64,000 nucleotides of DNA from Urechis unicinctus. Taxonomy: Eukaryota; Annelida; Polychaeta; Xenopneusta; Urechidae. The DNA lies in the NCBI GenBank assembly GCA_034190875.2, contig CM067349.1:34263901-34327900 (forward strand), in the 5' to 3' direction. The translations under genes were made by a program, and so were the position numbers. Shown in pieces: positions 38,411 through 58,164 of the stretch (positions are counted from its first letter, which is position 1; each line of letters begins with the position of its first letter). The notes beneath the pieces are model-generated. The model did no database searches and was not told the origin of the DNA. It saw only the letters and a program-made list of their open reading frames with translations.

Positions 38411-41385
38411 AACTGTTCACTTACATGCTCTGCTAACCTGTATTTTGAAACAATTTGGTACCCCCTTTAGTCTATGTTGGTCATCTCTAACCAAGTCTTC
38501 CGATAATTAAATCACTGTTAATCCATATGTTATACGTTCTTACGCATACACTGTCTATTTTGAGTCAAAAGTGAGTATTTTCTAGCATCAAAAGTGCAAT
38601 CAATGAGCCCGCGAAGGCATATTAAATTAACTTGTCAATGGTAATTGCCATTAAGTAAAATATGCGTTGAATGATCTCTGAGAACCACTTTGTCTAAAAA
38701 CCTAATGATTCGTTTACACTCCGTCAGTCGTTGTCATCAACTTTATGCTCATCACATTGCTGCATGTTATTAAATAGTGCGAGTAAAGCTTATGTGAGAT
38801 GGTTTTATAAGGTTCAGAAGCATATTTCTTAAAATACCATAAGAATAACCCCTACCAGAATATAAAGTTTGTATGTTATTACTGAAAAAAGCTGTACCGT
38901 TTGTACTTAAATTTCGTTCCTAATATTTACATCTTAGCTTCTTTTAAGATATAAAAGCTGTCGCTTTAGCCGAGTTTAATCTTGTTGACGACGCCATGTA
39001 TGTAATACTTGTTCTTGTACTGTACGAAATGACAAATCAAAGTTTGATTTAAACCACTGCCGGGTATTTAACATCGTTGATAGATTTATTTAAGGTACCT
39101 TTAGTATACTAATTAAGGTCATTATCAATATCACAGCACAGGTAAATAACTTCTGGTCTATGACAATTTGGTTTATCACCTCACATCCGTATCACGATGC
39201 ACGTGCGAACGTGAATAATGATTAAACATTATGCGATTACAGCCTGATGACGATTCTCAAACAATTATGTTTATGCATTCATGTGTTGTAATTGTATAAC
39301 ATTTTCATTCCACTCCGGCAATTTATATGCGTTGCATAATGATTCATTACAAAACCATTTATATAACCATGTAAAGTTCACATGGCGACATGATTTTGGG
39401 TAGCGATATGATTACAATGTTTAACTGAAAAGGAAGGTGTGTAGGTGCCTGACTTCTGTGATGATATCAATGTGCGTTGAAAAGGATTATACATATGCTA
39501 GAGCGCATCACTATATATTCAACCGGAGGTAGAACCCTTATTACCATCATAAAAATTAGACTCAATCAACGCATTTCATTGTGTATTTGCTCATCGAATG
39601 TAAGCAACGGTTGCGATGCAATCGTTCCGTGGAAGCATTTGATATATTGTATTGGTTAATTGACAATCTCCTTACATTTATAAGCTACTTTGGCATAATT
39701 GTGCCAAAGTTTATCCGATAGGGAATAATTCATTGCATAAAAATGATTGTAATGTATTGACCATTACTATATAACATAACTAATCTAAAAGAAAGAATCG
39801 CAAAGCGTTTAAAAATCTGTATTTAAAATCAAATTCACGGATAAATTGTGCCGACATTTAGATGAAATATGATTTGTTTTTGACGCGTTTGTCTTTGTTG
39901 CGTTATGCTTTATAACTTTATTCCTACTGAAAACACATTATAAACTCCAACACAATAATGCGTTGTGTTAAAGACGGCTGTCTTTAAACCATGTTAAAGC
40001 GACCAGTGTAATCAAGGGGATGAGCATATCACGGAACAGTCTGTTTCGATTAGTTACGCAATAAGTGAATCGACCGTTTTTGTTGGCCAACCTGACTAAG
40101 TATGTCTAGCAGTTGATTTACTCCATAAGAAACAAGATTGCTTCGTTGCATTCCGATATATCAGATTAAAAAGCTGACTTCACTTGATAGGAATAAATAC
40201 GAATTAGGCTGCCCATTTATTGCGTGTCATGTCCATTTTTCGTAGTTTTACATAACCTAACAAATTGGCTAACGGTAAGTCATTTAGCCAAGTGACATTT
40301 AAAAGCGATACAGTTAGGTATCTTGAGCATGCAAGACACGTTAGAATTTCTTTGATATACGAAATCAACTCAGATCATGCGTATTATGTTATTGCGCCCT
40401 CTTCCTAGGATGGTTATCAGAGCAACCATATTTTGGATATAACTCCGTTTTGGAAACATTAATGTTCACCAATTTGCTTTTAAACAACAATCAAAGTGAA
40501 TACGCCAATAGCTATGACTGAAATAGTTAAAGTTGCATAAGACTGACCAGGGGCCAGTCCGACCTATTCTGTCAACAAGTAACGTTATCGATTCCCGGTA
40601 GTATGACTGACAAAAACCTCTTGCATCATATAGTCTCGAGATGTGAAATAAGCAAGCCGAATGACTTGACGATTCATTGTTTCTTTTTGTCTTGCTTGTA
40701 CTCCTTGGTGTCATAACACGCTACTTCATATACTAACTAACACCCCTATTTTGTTGACTGCTACAATTAACAGAGGCATTATAACCTATTTACCTGCCTG
40801 ATGGATTGTTGTCTTACCATCGACAAGAGAACGATATGTGTACGTTCACTGCCGATTTCGAATCAGTCATTGTTTGCCGGTCTCTATGCGTCATATAAGA
40901 GTTTTAAACACATGCGATCAATGCGTATTGCTTGCACTGTTAATAAAGCAGGGATGCATTGGATGTAATCGCTTTGTGGTCATAACCACTGCATGCGACA
41001 CTTGGCTTACTGCCTAAAAATATTTTTGCAGGGCGCAAGTAGCTCCTTAAAGGGTATTCAAATAATCCTACTCCCAACAACATCTGTTTAAATCTAATTG
41101 GCTCTACGAATCAAGGCTCGTCCTATAATCCGCTCATTCGCTTCAATCACCATTTGGTCCAATAGACCTGTTTACCTTGTCCGGCGCGCAGTTTGTAACT
41201 ATGTAGTGTAATGGATGCTTCAAGGCGGTGCAATTCCAGCAGTAGTGCGCAGATTTAGCGAATGTGAACGCATTTGTATGTCAAGAAGGCCAGCAGTATA
41301 CAATATATTTCCTCGTTTAGCAACGTTATTTTCAAGTGATGTCTAACGACGTATTGAAGGTGAACAAGAGAGTTATTAAAACGTC

Positions 41386-41616
41386 TTGTTGCCTCACGTT
41401 AACATTACATTAAATAAAAACCCGATGCAAAGAGGTTGGACTGCTTGTACGTGTGGCTTTGTCTACAAAATGTTTTTGGGAAATACACACGACAGCCACC
41501 TAATATCAAATTATATGGATGTAGCCAGAAAATGGGGGGAAATGTTGACCGATATCCCAAAGTATGCAACAAAAATGTGTGATTGTTATTTAGTCGTTGG
41601 TAATACAATTTCCTGA
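41386..41616 (+). pseudogene. Coding-like open frame, unknown protein
   Basis: The 76-codon + frame starts MLPHVNITLNKNPMQRGW and contains ACTCGFVYKMFLGNTHD and IPKYATKMCDCYLVVGN. In Y-A (about 14925-15135) the same string is present but more broken. An antisense frame (41405-41650) covers the same bases and may be a shadow. No family is recognised. Confidence 0.33.
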
Positions 41617-41691
41617 AAGCGTGTTGCCTAATGTCAAAAATACCTAACAAGATGCATTCTTCCCATTTAAGGCATAGAAATCTGACGAGGA

Positions 41692-42093
41692 TGTTATAAT
41701 ATTATTTTGGCTCATACATTCTTAAAAAGCCTCCCCCTTTAGTTATCAGCATGAGAGCCCGGGTTACGCCACACAACTCTTTGGGAGGGGTGTAATCCTG
41801 ATTGTAGCAATCCTTACAGCAGCGCGAGTCCAACCTCCAAGTGGACTCGTCCTGTTACACGGGGATTGTTTTAACCTGGCTTATTGTGTGGACCCTTTAT
41901 AAGGAGCACAGGTGGGCCAGGTACAGGGAGACCATCTAGTCAGGGACACGATTCAGACCGCGAGATTCCCAGGGAGCTTCATTGTTGAAACTGAAATAAA
42001 TCTAATAAACAACTCTACTCCAGGACTCCAGTTATTTTCCTCTGGTTAGTCCCCACTCCAGCAACTACAGGCAGTGAGTAACTTTACAATAAC
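41692..42093 (+). mobile_element. Lone LTR of a retrotransposon (Gypsy-like), fossil
   Basis: This 402-bp segment has the parts of a single LTR. It starts TGTTAT and ends ATAAC, with a TATA-like TTTATAA at 41896-41902 and AATAAA signals at 41995-42000 and 42004-42009. The flanks GAGGA and GAAGA agree at four of five positions, as for a 5-bp target duplication. No internal region or second LTR is present, so it is a solo LTR left by recombination. It is absent from the equivalent place in Y-A (near 15200) and is therefore probably younger than the Y duplication. Superfamily assignment is tentative. Confidence 0.7.
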
Positions 42094-42641
42094 GAAGAGC
42101 GTGCATAAGCAAGAAAATCTAAACATGTACCGGCAAATCGCTTCACCGATCGTCTAAATATTAAGGAACGAGAGTTGTTGATAAACTGTATGATTCGGAA
42201 GCGAATAAACTGCTTGCTCATCTGTGTGAAAGATAAACTCGGTCTATTTTCGGATATCTATTTGAAGTGAAACACTATGACCTTGCTGCTGTTGCTGCAG
42301 CCACATGATAGATGTTTCTCCTTGCTTATTCTCCTGACTGATGATGACATTATTCATTACAACGCACCAACTACTTTTTAGTGATAGTTTATCGCTTCAA
42401 CTACTGGGTGTCTACTCACAACACACTGACGCGCCCAACACAGCTCTGTTGTACGCTCGGTTATTTGCTGATGGATTTTGGGTATGATTACATAACTTTA
42501 CATGTAAAATGAGCCATTTTTTTCTTGAAAAAGCAGAGCATAAATATTTGGCAAAAGTATAATATAGCAGTATCGAATTTATTCAAGCAAATAGCAAGCT
42601 CCAACAAGGCATTATAAAGTAATCGCTTCCCTGTGTTACCC

Positions 42642-43160
42642 GACCCGACGTGGAACCCGCGCTCAGTGACCAGAGATATTTCGATCGTTTGTATGAAGAG
42701 CCTCATATGTATAGTCACCCTCCTGGAAAATATCAATGAAGAGTAACATTATACATCAATGCATGGAAAGAATCACCTCACATTATTTACGCAGTTAGTT
42801 TTCGAAGACAACATCGCTTAATGAGTGTGCTACTTTGGGATTTCCTGGACCATTTGGCTATTCATACCAGGTGCAATAACTGTATAATGGTTGACACGAC
42901 CCGAAGTACAACCCGCGCTTAGTAACAAATGATATTGGAATCATTTAAATGAAGAGCCTCATATTTGTAACACGTCATCCATCTAGAAATTGTCAATGGA
43001 GAGTTATATCATATCTCAGTTGATGGAGTTAATCATCTCATGTTATTAACGCTGTCAGTCTTCAACTGCAATGTCGCTTAACGAGTGTGAAACTTCGTTA
43101 TTGCTTGATCCATTAGGCTATTCATACCGGATACAGTCACTGTATAATGCTTGACACAAA
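42642..43160 (+). repeat. Two-unit tandem repeat, period about 256-260 bp (Y-B copy)
   Basis: The units start at GACCCGACGTGGAACCCGCGCT (42642) and GACCCGAAGTACAACCCGCGCT (42898). It is the counterpart of 15719-16238, with a four-base length difference in unit 1. Confidence 0.85.
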
Positions 43161-43338
43161 GCCTTCGTGAATAAGTTTTATACCAACTACAGATCAAACC
43201 AAGAGGTTGCCGTTTCTTCGAAACTCCGTTGCATGTAAGCATTCAACAAACTCCTGGGGATTAGAAAAGCCGACGCCTGTGTCACTTTTGGTCCCACAAT
43301 GAACTCGTGATTAATGATGACGGACAACAAAGTGACAC

Positions 43339-43382
43339 AGCGGACTAATTGGGGCTGCTCAGCGGACTAATTGGGGCTGCTT
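43339..43382 (+). repeat. 22-bp perfect tandem duplication (Y-B copy)
   Basis: AGCGGACTAATTGGGGCTGC is present twice with a period of 22 bp, as at 16429-16472. Confidence 0.95.
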
Positions 43383-46084
43383 AGACATGTTACGAATAGC
43401 GCAATGGTTTTTTTCTAAAATAAATACCCAATTCATATAAGGCAATTTCAAGTTATCTCGGATGTTAGCGCTTGTGTATGTGGGCTAATTGCTTCTGGTT
43501 AACAGCAATTGTTTTTTTTACATTCATACATTCGTTCATCCATCATGTGCTTTATATATAATTGCTCCGGTGGTCAGAGGCATTGCTCTTAAAATAGGTA
43601 TGTATATCTTGAAGACCATTAGTGTGTAACATTGTCCCCCATTTGCATATTTTTTGGCAAAGGTATCGAAGGGAGATGTGAGAGTCGACTACAACGATTA
43701 ACCATGCATAAAACAATAACCAGATATATTGCTAAAAATCATATATGCATTAGAGGTCAATATTCACGTGCGCTCTATATGTTCACTTGATTAAGTATCT
43801 ATATGGCATGGTCATTGTTGTGTTTGACCATCGGTATAGCATTATATAATTATACTGTGAACGACGTTTTGCTCAATATAAAGAGTGTCTGTCCAATATT
43901 TTGCATTACTTCTGTGTAGGTATTTAGACCATGTGGCTAATGAATGGTGGGATCAGGAAATGAGCTCACCATTGTGAGTTTGGCAATGATGTCCACTTAA
44001 AGCAGGGAGCTACATCCTTAAGTGAGTGATAGGTCATTGTGTTGTTATCTGACACACCGCTGTAAGCCGTTTTGCATGATCGGTGTCGGGTGACATGGTG
44101 AAATACGCGAGAACAATGTCCTTTACCATCTTAAAGCACATGCAAGACAGAAGCTGTGCCGATTTCTAGCGTGTTGCTTGCATTAGGAATTAAGTTTTCT
44201 CACACCAAACAATATCATTCGAATCCTGAAAATAAAGAGATAGCGGTGGCACAATTATGACTTATATGTGAGCATGATTTTTTTTTCATCACGCTTGTGT
44301 TATTGAATGTCCGTTTTGATATAAGCGCGGCGACAAATACATTTTATCTAAGCTGACAATATTGTTAATATTTACTGCACCTTATTTTCTTCACGATGAT
44401 TGTGATATGATATTTAAGTACGTAACATGAATAATTTATATGCGGCGTCGCAACGTCCTATACACCTATTGCTCTGTTGATAGCTTGTGTCGACAATATA
44501 AAGTGCAGAGTTAAATCGTTCAAAGAAGCCAAACTAATAGCAAACTTTGATTTGTCGTTTCGTTACATGTGAGTTATTCTATACTTTTAAACCGATTATT
44601 TTGTGTATAGTGTATTCGTGGACTTTAATTATTCTGTTTGACAAATATATTAGGGCAGATAAGGTCATATAATATTATGACCTCGTATGTATGAGCTTAG
44701 CAAACATGATGGAGTTAAGATATATTGCCATCTATATAAGTTTTGCTGTGATGCTCGGACATCATTCAATGACGTAAGTCTGCGACCCAAATGTCATTGT
44801 TCGAATAAGTACACCCGACCCTTCATACATAATAATCAGCAAGTCTAACGTTAGTGTAATCGGCTTTCGGTCACATATACAGTTATATACGGGCAAACCA
44901 CGGGGAAACATGCGCGCAAAGTAGCGAATATAAATTCGGTATATATCTACGTAATTGAGCACTAGTCGCCCTGGCCTAATAAAAGTGTGATAATCAAATC
45001 ATTACAGCTGACACTGACAGATCAGCGCGGTGCAATTTATAAATACGTGTGTCATGCTAAAATGACCATCGTGTGGGCAGATACAAAGCAGCAGACAACC
45101 AAGATATAACATATAATTGTCAAAGGAGTGACATTTACATAGTCAATTTATTGCGAGTAAGCCACAACTAGAGTGGAGTGCCTCAATTTCCCAAATCGCA
45201 GCCCTCTATGCATTAGTTAAATGATGGATCTGCCCGTGAGACTGCCGCCGCCGTTAGTCTGCATGAACCAGCGCACAAAATGATGACAAGTTATCTAATG
45301 GGCACCATTTATGCACGCTGTTAGCCTTTTGATTGGTGCACCGAAGTGATTGCAACCACATAGAATAGACTCCCGATAGGTCGATACGACTCTGCCCCTC
45401 CGCCAAAATTGCCAGCAATAGTACGAATAAATGCGTAGTGCTCAAATATATATTATTAGCACAGCGACACACTGATGTGAAACTTTACGAATCACAGTTA
45501 AATTGACCTAAGTTAACCATTTATGTACGTCGATTCCTTCAGTGGACAAACACTAGAGCTGCCACTAAAACAGGTGCAAAGGGTATGTCGTTATTATAGA
45601 ACAATCAGCCACGCATTAGATCGTTATAATGAATAGCAATGCGAACCATTAGAGTCAATAGTTGACGTACCGCAATAGATATATTGATGTATATGTAGCC
45701 TAAAGTACTAGGGATACTCCCATGTTTATGGTACGCCCGTTCACTGACAAGAATCGGACTCCTACATACGTAAACTGGTTAATGTGTACTTCGATATTCA
45801 ACAACAACCTTTTGGGGTTTTGCATCTGACAATGATGACATTTTCTCATTTGTGTTGCTACGCAGAATTATGCAATAAACGATAATTGAAAATCACATAA
45901 AAGTAAGTGTTCAATCTGTTACCAATTACGGCAATACATCTCAATTCTGTATTTGGTTATTGATCGACGCCATCGCTGAAGCGATTAAAATCTGTCTGGG
46001 GTCTAGACGATCCCACTCGGCCCACATGCTGTGCAGCTTTGTACTATGTCTAAGTTACGGTTGGTGATTTAGTCCATAGTGAAA

Positions 46085-46700
46085 GCAGCATTAAGTATTC
46101 GACATCTAATGGCATTGTCTCCCAGAGCGATATCATTGAGACACAACTACATTACAAAGAACCGGTGTACTACATTACATTTATGATATCTGCCGTAAGT
46201 TTTGTCCCCGGTGCTTTTTTCATATATATCGATATCAGTCCATGGTACACTATGCAACAGCTCATTAAACACTGCTAAAATATTGACCATTGTCACATGG
46301 GTCCCATATTGCTTACTGGACTTACATAATGGTGCTTGCTTTCTGATAATGTAAATAGCTGGTTCGCCTGTAGATGCTTTGCAATCAAATCATCATGATT
46401 AAGTTGCAAAAGCAAATAGCAATGACTAGTATATCATAACATATCGATGTCATATTGACTGCTCATTATGGTATTGTGCTTTATGTACTTTAATAAATAG
46501 ACATGTAGTGCTTATAACTTACCAGATGAGCACCAAATAAAATCGAATGTACTAACGCGGAATTTAGTATTACATGTAATTCTACCTTTCTGGTAATGGA
46601 TACTATTGGCGCATAAATGAAGTTGCTGTATTAAACGAGCATCAGTATAAAATGCGACCAGAAACATTACAATATTGTCGTACTGAGGTTCTCAAGTATT
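46085..46700 (+). pseudogene. Decayed coding-like tracts, unknown protein (Y-B copy)
   Basis: The first part, about 46108-46275, reads NGIVSQSDIIETQLHYKEP, a hydrophobic run and ISPWYTMQQLIKHC. The second, about 46578-46710, reads FYLSGNGYYWRINEVAVLNE, EHQYKMRPETLQYCRTEVLK and YCKM. Both belong to the + strand. Compared with Y-A (18683-19260), the second part is better kept here. No family is recognised. Treated as a fossil. Confidence 0.4.
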
Positions 46701-47061
46701 GTAAAATGTGAAATTAATCAGCCATTGTGCAGTTAAGTGAATTTCCTATACGTATGCTAAATTATGCTTTTATCGTCATTTTCTCCTTTAGTCATTTTAA
46801 AATAAAAAATGTCATTCATGAGGCGCAATTTTCCGGCTCAATGATAGCTGCTTCCTGCTAAATAGTTGTGATAATTATCATTGCTTATGCTCAGCGATCA
46901 TGGGTATGTTTTGCACGAGATAACAGTCAAGAGATCAATGATCTTAATGCTTGGAACCGCCATGCTTTTAAAATGATATGTACTGCAAGCACTAATTTAA
47001 CTTGAGTTTTATCCTCGTCCAAGTGACCTGAAGGTAATCATACCTCACAACATCAATAACC

Positions 47062-47420
47062 CACTATTTGAAAACTTCCGCAAACTGTTTTTCCCGCAAA
47101 TTGTCTGTTAATCTCCAGTAATGGTGAGAGTTCATTGCGCAGTGGACGTACTGAACTATAAACGATGGGGATTTGTGGAGACGGGTCGACGGGCTAATTG
47201 AAAGATGCTTCTTTACGGGCTTTTGCAAGCCCTACAACACCCAGAGTTGGCCCGGGGTCCCGTTAGGGTAGTAATTGAAAAAAGACTAAACTGTTGTGAC
47301 AACTCATCGGATCTTAGCATACTGGTATCTTGTATTAGTATCCCAAATGAACTTAATTGTTTTGTTGCGCGTACAACATTAACAGCTACCAACCGTTGTG
47401 TAGGTATAGCATGCATGTGA
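47062..47420 (+). pseudogene. Decayed coding-like tract, weakly resolvase-like (Y-B copy)
   Basis: This + frame is the best-kept version of the tract at 19590-19930. Readable parts are FENFRKLFFPQIVC, VRVHCAVDVLNYKRWGFVE, LLYGLLQALQHPELARGP, VVIEKRLNCCDNSSDL and IPNELNCFVARTTLTATNR. The pattern of an Asp at the end of a first strand, an aromatic/basic loop, and a later hydrophobic-I-E-K motif resembles RNase-H-fold resolvases of large DNA viruses. The last 72 codons (47205-47420) are fully open. The resemblance is short, so resolvase is a hypothesis. An antisense frame over the same bases is taken as a shadow. Confidence 0.38.
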
Positions 47421-47807
47421 GTGAGTGATTAACATATCTGTAGGTTACGTAGTTACAGTAAGTAAATTCATAACAGGAGAATCGCTGTTATTTATTGGAA
47501 ACTGCGTCTTTATAGTGTTCATTCAACTTATGAAAATATCCAATGTTTAAATACAGTGTATATTGCAATATAATTTTCACAAGCCCAGTTTATGCTGACA
47601 TTATCATTGATAACAAGTGACATTGTCATTATTTTCATGCTCTTAATTGTATAAAAGAGCTCACATGCAACTGAATCTTCTGGTCCGCACCCTTGTTAAC
47701 CGCTTCGATTTAGAACATATTAAAAGTAGATTTAAACAGAAACGATATTGCTAATATGCAATATCCCCCCGTTACAATGTCAATCTATGTTGCGTCACGA
47801 TTGGCAA

Positions 47808-48190
47808 TTCAAGTTTTGACTAGGCACACAGGCACGAAAAGCGTCAGTGGTAAATTTGCTGTCTTAAACGGCATATCAAAAAGATGCTGAGCAGTCAATA
47901 CTTTTAAGAAGCCGTGGATTCTTGTGTTGCTCTACGATGACTGACGGTAGCAAAGGGTATACAGTGCACACTCTGGTCCAAAGGAAAAAAAGTATAATGC
48001 CAATAATGACATGTACAAATCCGACAAGTAATAGGGCTATGAATTGATCAGATAGCGGGATAGTGCGATTGCCAAATGATGGATGGTCATTATTGTTCGA
48101 ATTTCGACGGCATCAATAAGTTATGAAATGACGACGCAAAGCTTTGTTAATAAAATTGGGTGGAAAATGTCCTTAGGGCGTCGTCTTACG
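47808..48190 (+). repeat. Block Y-B, part flanking the LINE on the left
   Basis: This matches 22750-23138. The alignment ends at CGTCGTCTTACG, where LINE sequence starts. Confidence 0.9.
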
Positions 48191-48787
48191 TACCAGTTTT
48201 AGCCAAATTTTAAGATGCTAAATATTATGCCACTATCGAATGTGTATGAATATTTTGTACTTTATGTTCAAGTAAAATTCAGGTATTTTGCCAAACCCAT
48301 TGTACAAAATTTTAAAAGAAAGCCTGATACCTACTATGTTATAACTAGACAACAATTTCTACAATATGTATCCAAATATAAATCGCAAATGGCTATTAAC
48401 AGTATTATGTATCAAGCCGTGAAATTGTGGAACGGTATCTGCAATACATTTAAACCATATAGGTCGTATTATGCTTTCACAATAATTCAAAGAAAGCACA
48501 TTTTTAATAGAATCACCAACATTCTATTATTTTGCGGTTGAATCAACTACAATAAATGATATTTGGCACACGCAATATCAATCTTTGTCATTACCATTGT
48601 TAGATATGGAGTGCTTACAGGTACAACTATGTCAATATGTTTTTCCCTGCACTTACACGCTGTATTAATTGTAAGGATCCATACATCATTAGATGTCTAC
48701 ATCCTTTTGCTTGCAGGCCTTATGTATGACACAGTTTATATGTATGTACTTGTTTATGTTGCAAGCAATAAATTATTATTATTGCTT
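48191..48787 (+). mobile_element. CR1/Jockey-like LINE, C-terminal part only (Y-B copy)
   Basis: The open frame 48215-48541 (108 codons) reads LNIMPLSNVYEYFVLYVQVK and, further on, TRQQFLQYVSKYKSQMA, NSIMYQAVKLWNGI. That is the usual end of a CR1/Jockey-type ORF2, beyond the reverse transcriptase. The 3' untranslated part from about 48690 and the (ATT)n tail at 48773-48785 match the Y-A LINE (25018-25105). Everything upstream of this domain is missing. Y-A and Y-B thus retain complementary parts of one ancestral insertion. Confidence 0.85.
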
Positions 48788-50140
48788 CAGAGCTATGAAA
48801 GTCCAGACAGGTTAGCAATTAATCCTCAATTTAGTCCTAAAGCAATGGTGATCAGAACCGCCGAAAGGTTGGTGTTGTGTTTAACTTATAATCTCTTTGC
48901 GGTGTATGAATGTGCATAAAATGTTCTCTTGAGAATAATACCAAGGCGAGGCAGGAAGTAACTTCAGATACTGACACTTATCTTTATTGCATACGCCAGC
49001 GATGTGGCATTTGGCTACTTTATCAACTGAACAACTGATCGCAATAACCCCACTAATGGCTCCGATGCAGATTCAAATTTTTGCAGAGGTGTTATAGATA
49101 ATGTTGTGCCAGAGTATCTGCTGTGTTCTTAGCATAGGTTTGAGTTGTGATGAACATCTACATTTAGCATGCCATCATATGTTATACTCCAACCTCTTAA
49201 GGATATCTGAAACGGTTCTACAGCGTGCCAACTTGGAAGAGATCTAGTGCATTCCTTTTGAGTCTAATAAATATGCAGTAGATTAATGCAGCAATGCATT
49301 TACCCAAACGCAAAACTCTTTGCTGCGTAGATATAATTCGAATAAAGAATTGTTACGTACACGGTTCATTGAGAATGTAATACCGATTGCATCCATCACA
49401 GTAAATCACCAACACGAAGCCTCCATTGGTGTCGTTCCACGATATTTGTGGCCTTATTAGGACCATTATTTATAGGATGTAATTTGTGACAGTACTTAGC
49501 CATTTGTATGTAGGGGTGTCAAATCAACGGAATCTTGAAAAGCATCGTCTAACTAAAAGTGAGCGCCGCAGTAGTTTCGCAACTATAATTTGTCCCCGTA
49601 GAGTTCGATAGTAAACCAAACATGAGCTGCACAGATTGGAGGAAGCTTTATATCAACAGCTGAGGCAATTGTAAAACGATTGTCACCGCCATTAATTTTT
49701 CGCAACTTTGATGAATTGGGCGCAAATATGCGACGGAACATTTTCGTGGTCATCGGCCGATTGGCACTTTAATTACAAAGGCTCAAACATCGGAACATCT
49801 GTTTGGATTTGCTCCTGTCAGGTCTGACAATTTGATAACCTTAATATTAGAAGTCTGTCTGATGAACCAAGAATGCAAATTGCTTCTACATTATAGTGGA
49901 CAGCGTTGTAAGAACATTCAGGTTAGCTGGATATTATTATCGGCAACTCGAAAGCAAACCTGAAAATGCTACTGTAAGTGAGACTATCGTCTTTGCTCGA
50001 AGAAACCCAGACACGCTACGGTTATTATAATAATGTGTCATCGTACGTTAATAGCTGTGTAAAGATAAATACTCTATCATGTTACAAGCAATTGACCAAC
50101 TTGATGTAAGACGGCATAGCAAGGTGATCTATTGGCAAAG
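48788..50140 (+). repeat. Block Y-B, part to the right of the LINE
   Basis: This matches 25107-26115, with an additional segment at about 48951-49305 that Y-A lacks. The coding-like tract at 49620-50090 corresponds to 25610-26060. Confidence 0.88.
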
Positions 50141-50368
50141 GGTAAAATGTCACAACACTGTAATCTTAAGTTCAAGGTCGATGTGTCGGGACATGATTTA
50201 ATGCGTGAGGATAATAAAAGTGTATATCTCGGCTTATTCTGTATTTCACTCAAGTATACATGCTGGGAAAAAGTAGTGCGACACCATATTGAGAGGATAT
50301 CATTAGCCGTTATACACGATTACACATTCATTATTGGTAAAGAGGATGAAAGCGAGATGGCACAATAG
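50132..50368 (+). pseudogene. Coding-like open frame, unknown protein
   Basis: The 78-codon + frame starts just where Y-A and Y-B homology ends and reads MSQHCNLKFKVDVSGHDLM and ISLAVIHDYTFIIGKEDESE. It follows the tract at 49620-50090 on the same strand. Composition is protein-like. No family is recognised. Confidence 0.35.
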
Positions 50369-57060
<6,692 letters not shown>

Positions 57061-58164
57061 GTTATACTCTTCGGATTCAGGCAGCTAGAATAGATGTCAT
57101 ATCTGAATAGCATTATCATGTTGATTACCCAAATTATGTGATGTTTTGCTTGATGTTAAATATAATCTACCGTAAGGATACATTAAAAGTCATCAGCTTT
57201 AGGAAGTGCACAATACCATTTCCCTTTGAACTGATATACAAAGACTGGTGAATATTTAAATAACTTTATTTTTATTAAGTAGTAGATAATAGGCAATATA
57301 GAATAAGCGGAAATGGTAGTTATACTCCCCAATTGCTTATCTACATCAGCCTGTTGTTTTCCTCAGGTTATATTCGAATTCAACCTACTGTTCTCATTGT
57401 CATTGTATATATCACGGTTATCCCTGAATTCACGAAATGTGTAATGAGTAACTCATACTATGTCCACACATCAATTAATTCACAATGGATTGTTGGGAAA
57501 GCAGCAAATGCATTTGTTTACTGATTCGTGTGACCATGCAAGTGCAGCTTATGAAATCCGTAAGTAAAACGGAACAACATATCAGATACAAAACTGACTG
57601 ATGGCTAACGCGGTCGTAACCCTCATGTCTGCATCTACTTTGCAGCAGCACGAAACATGTTAATCGGCCATCTTGGATTCTAAAATCCTTATGCGCTCTA
57701 CAGTCTTATAATTGAGAACTTAACTTAAAGGCGACTGGAAGGCAAGCCGGACCGTAAAGACAGGTAACAATGTTTGTGTAGAACGGTATGATAAATATAA
57801 GTGGAAAACATAAGGGCATTACAACACCCGCAGGGCTGAATCCCGTCATGTCGAATTCACAAATAAAACCACGATATGGCAAAAATCCATATTTCAGTAG
57901 ATGGTCGCAGTTCAGTTTGTAATCAGTCACCATCCTATTCATCACCTAGCCACATTGCATTTTCTGGTTGATTTGATGTGCTCTAGTTACTTAATTTGAT
58001 CGAATTATTCTAATCGACGTGATTTGATGAGGCAAGGATCCATACTATTAAACAATATGATAAATTGCCTAACGAACAAACTGCATTTTTAAACTCATGA
58101 ATAAATAATATAGGATTCGATACATCCGTGTACAAATGTATATTGAATCCGACAAACCACATAA
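57061..58164. other. Unassigned sequence before block X'
   Basis: Short frames at 57333-57524 (+) and 57706-57945 (-) have no recognisable motif. No repeat ends were found. The X' homology starts at about 58165. Confidence 0.3.

Larger units (their letters stand above)
37861..47800 (+). repeat. Block Y-B, proximal part
   Basis: This is collinear with Y-A (11119-20320) at about 93-95% by eye. It lacks Y-A's 12480-12815 and, at its distal end, Y-A's 20321-22749. It carries segments absent from Y-A, including a lone LTR and stretches near 40994-41158, 44598-44858 and 45830-46028. The coding-like tracts in Y-A recur here, each broken to a different degree. Confidence 0.9.
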
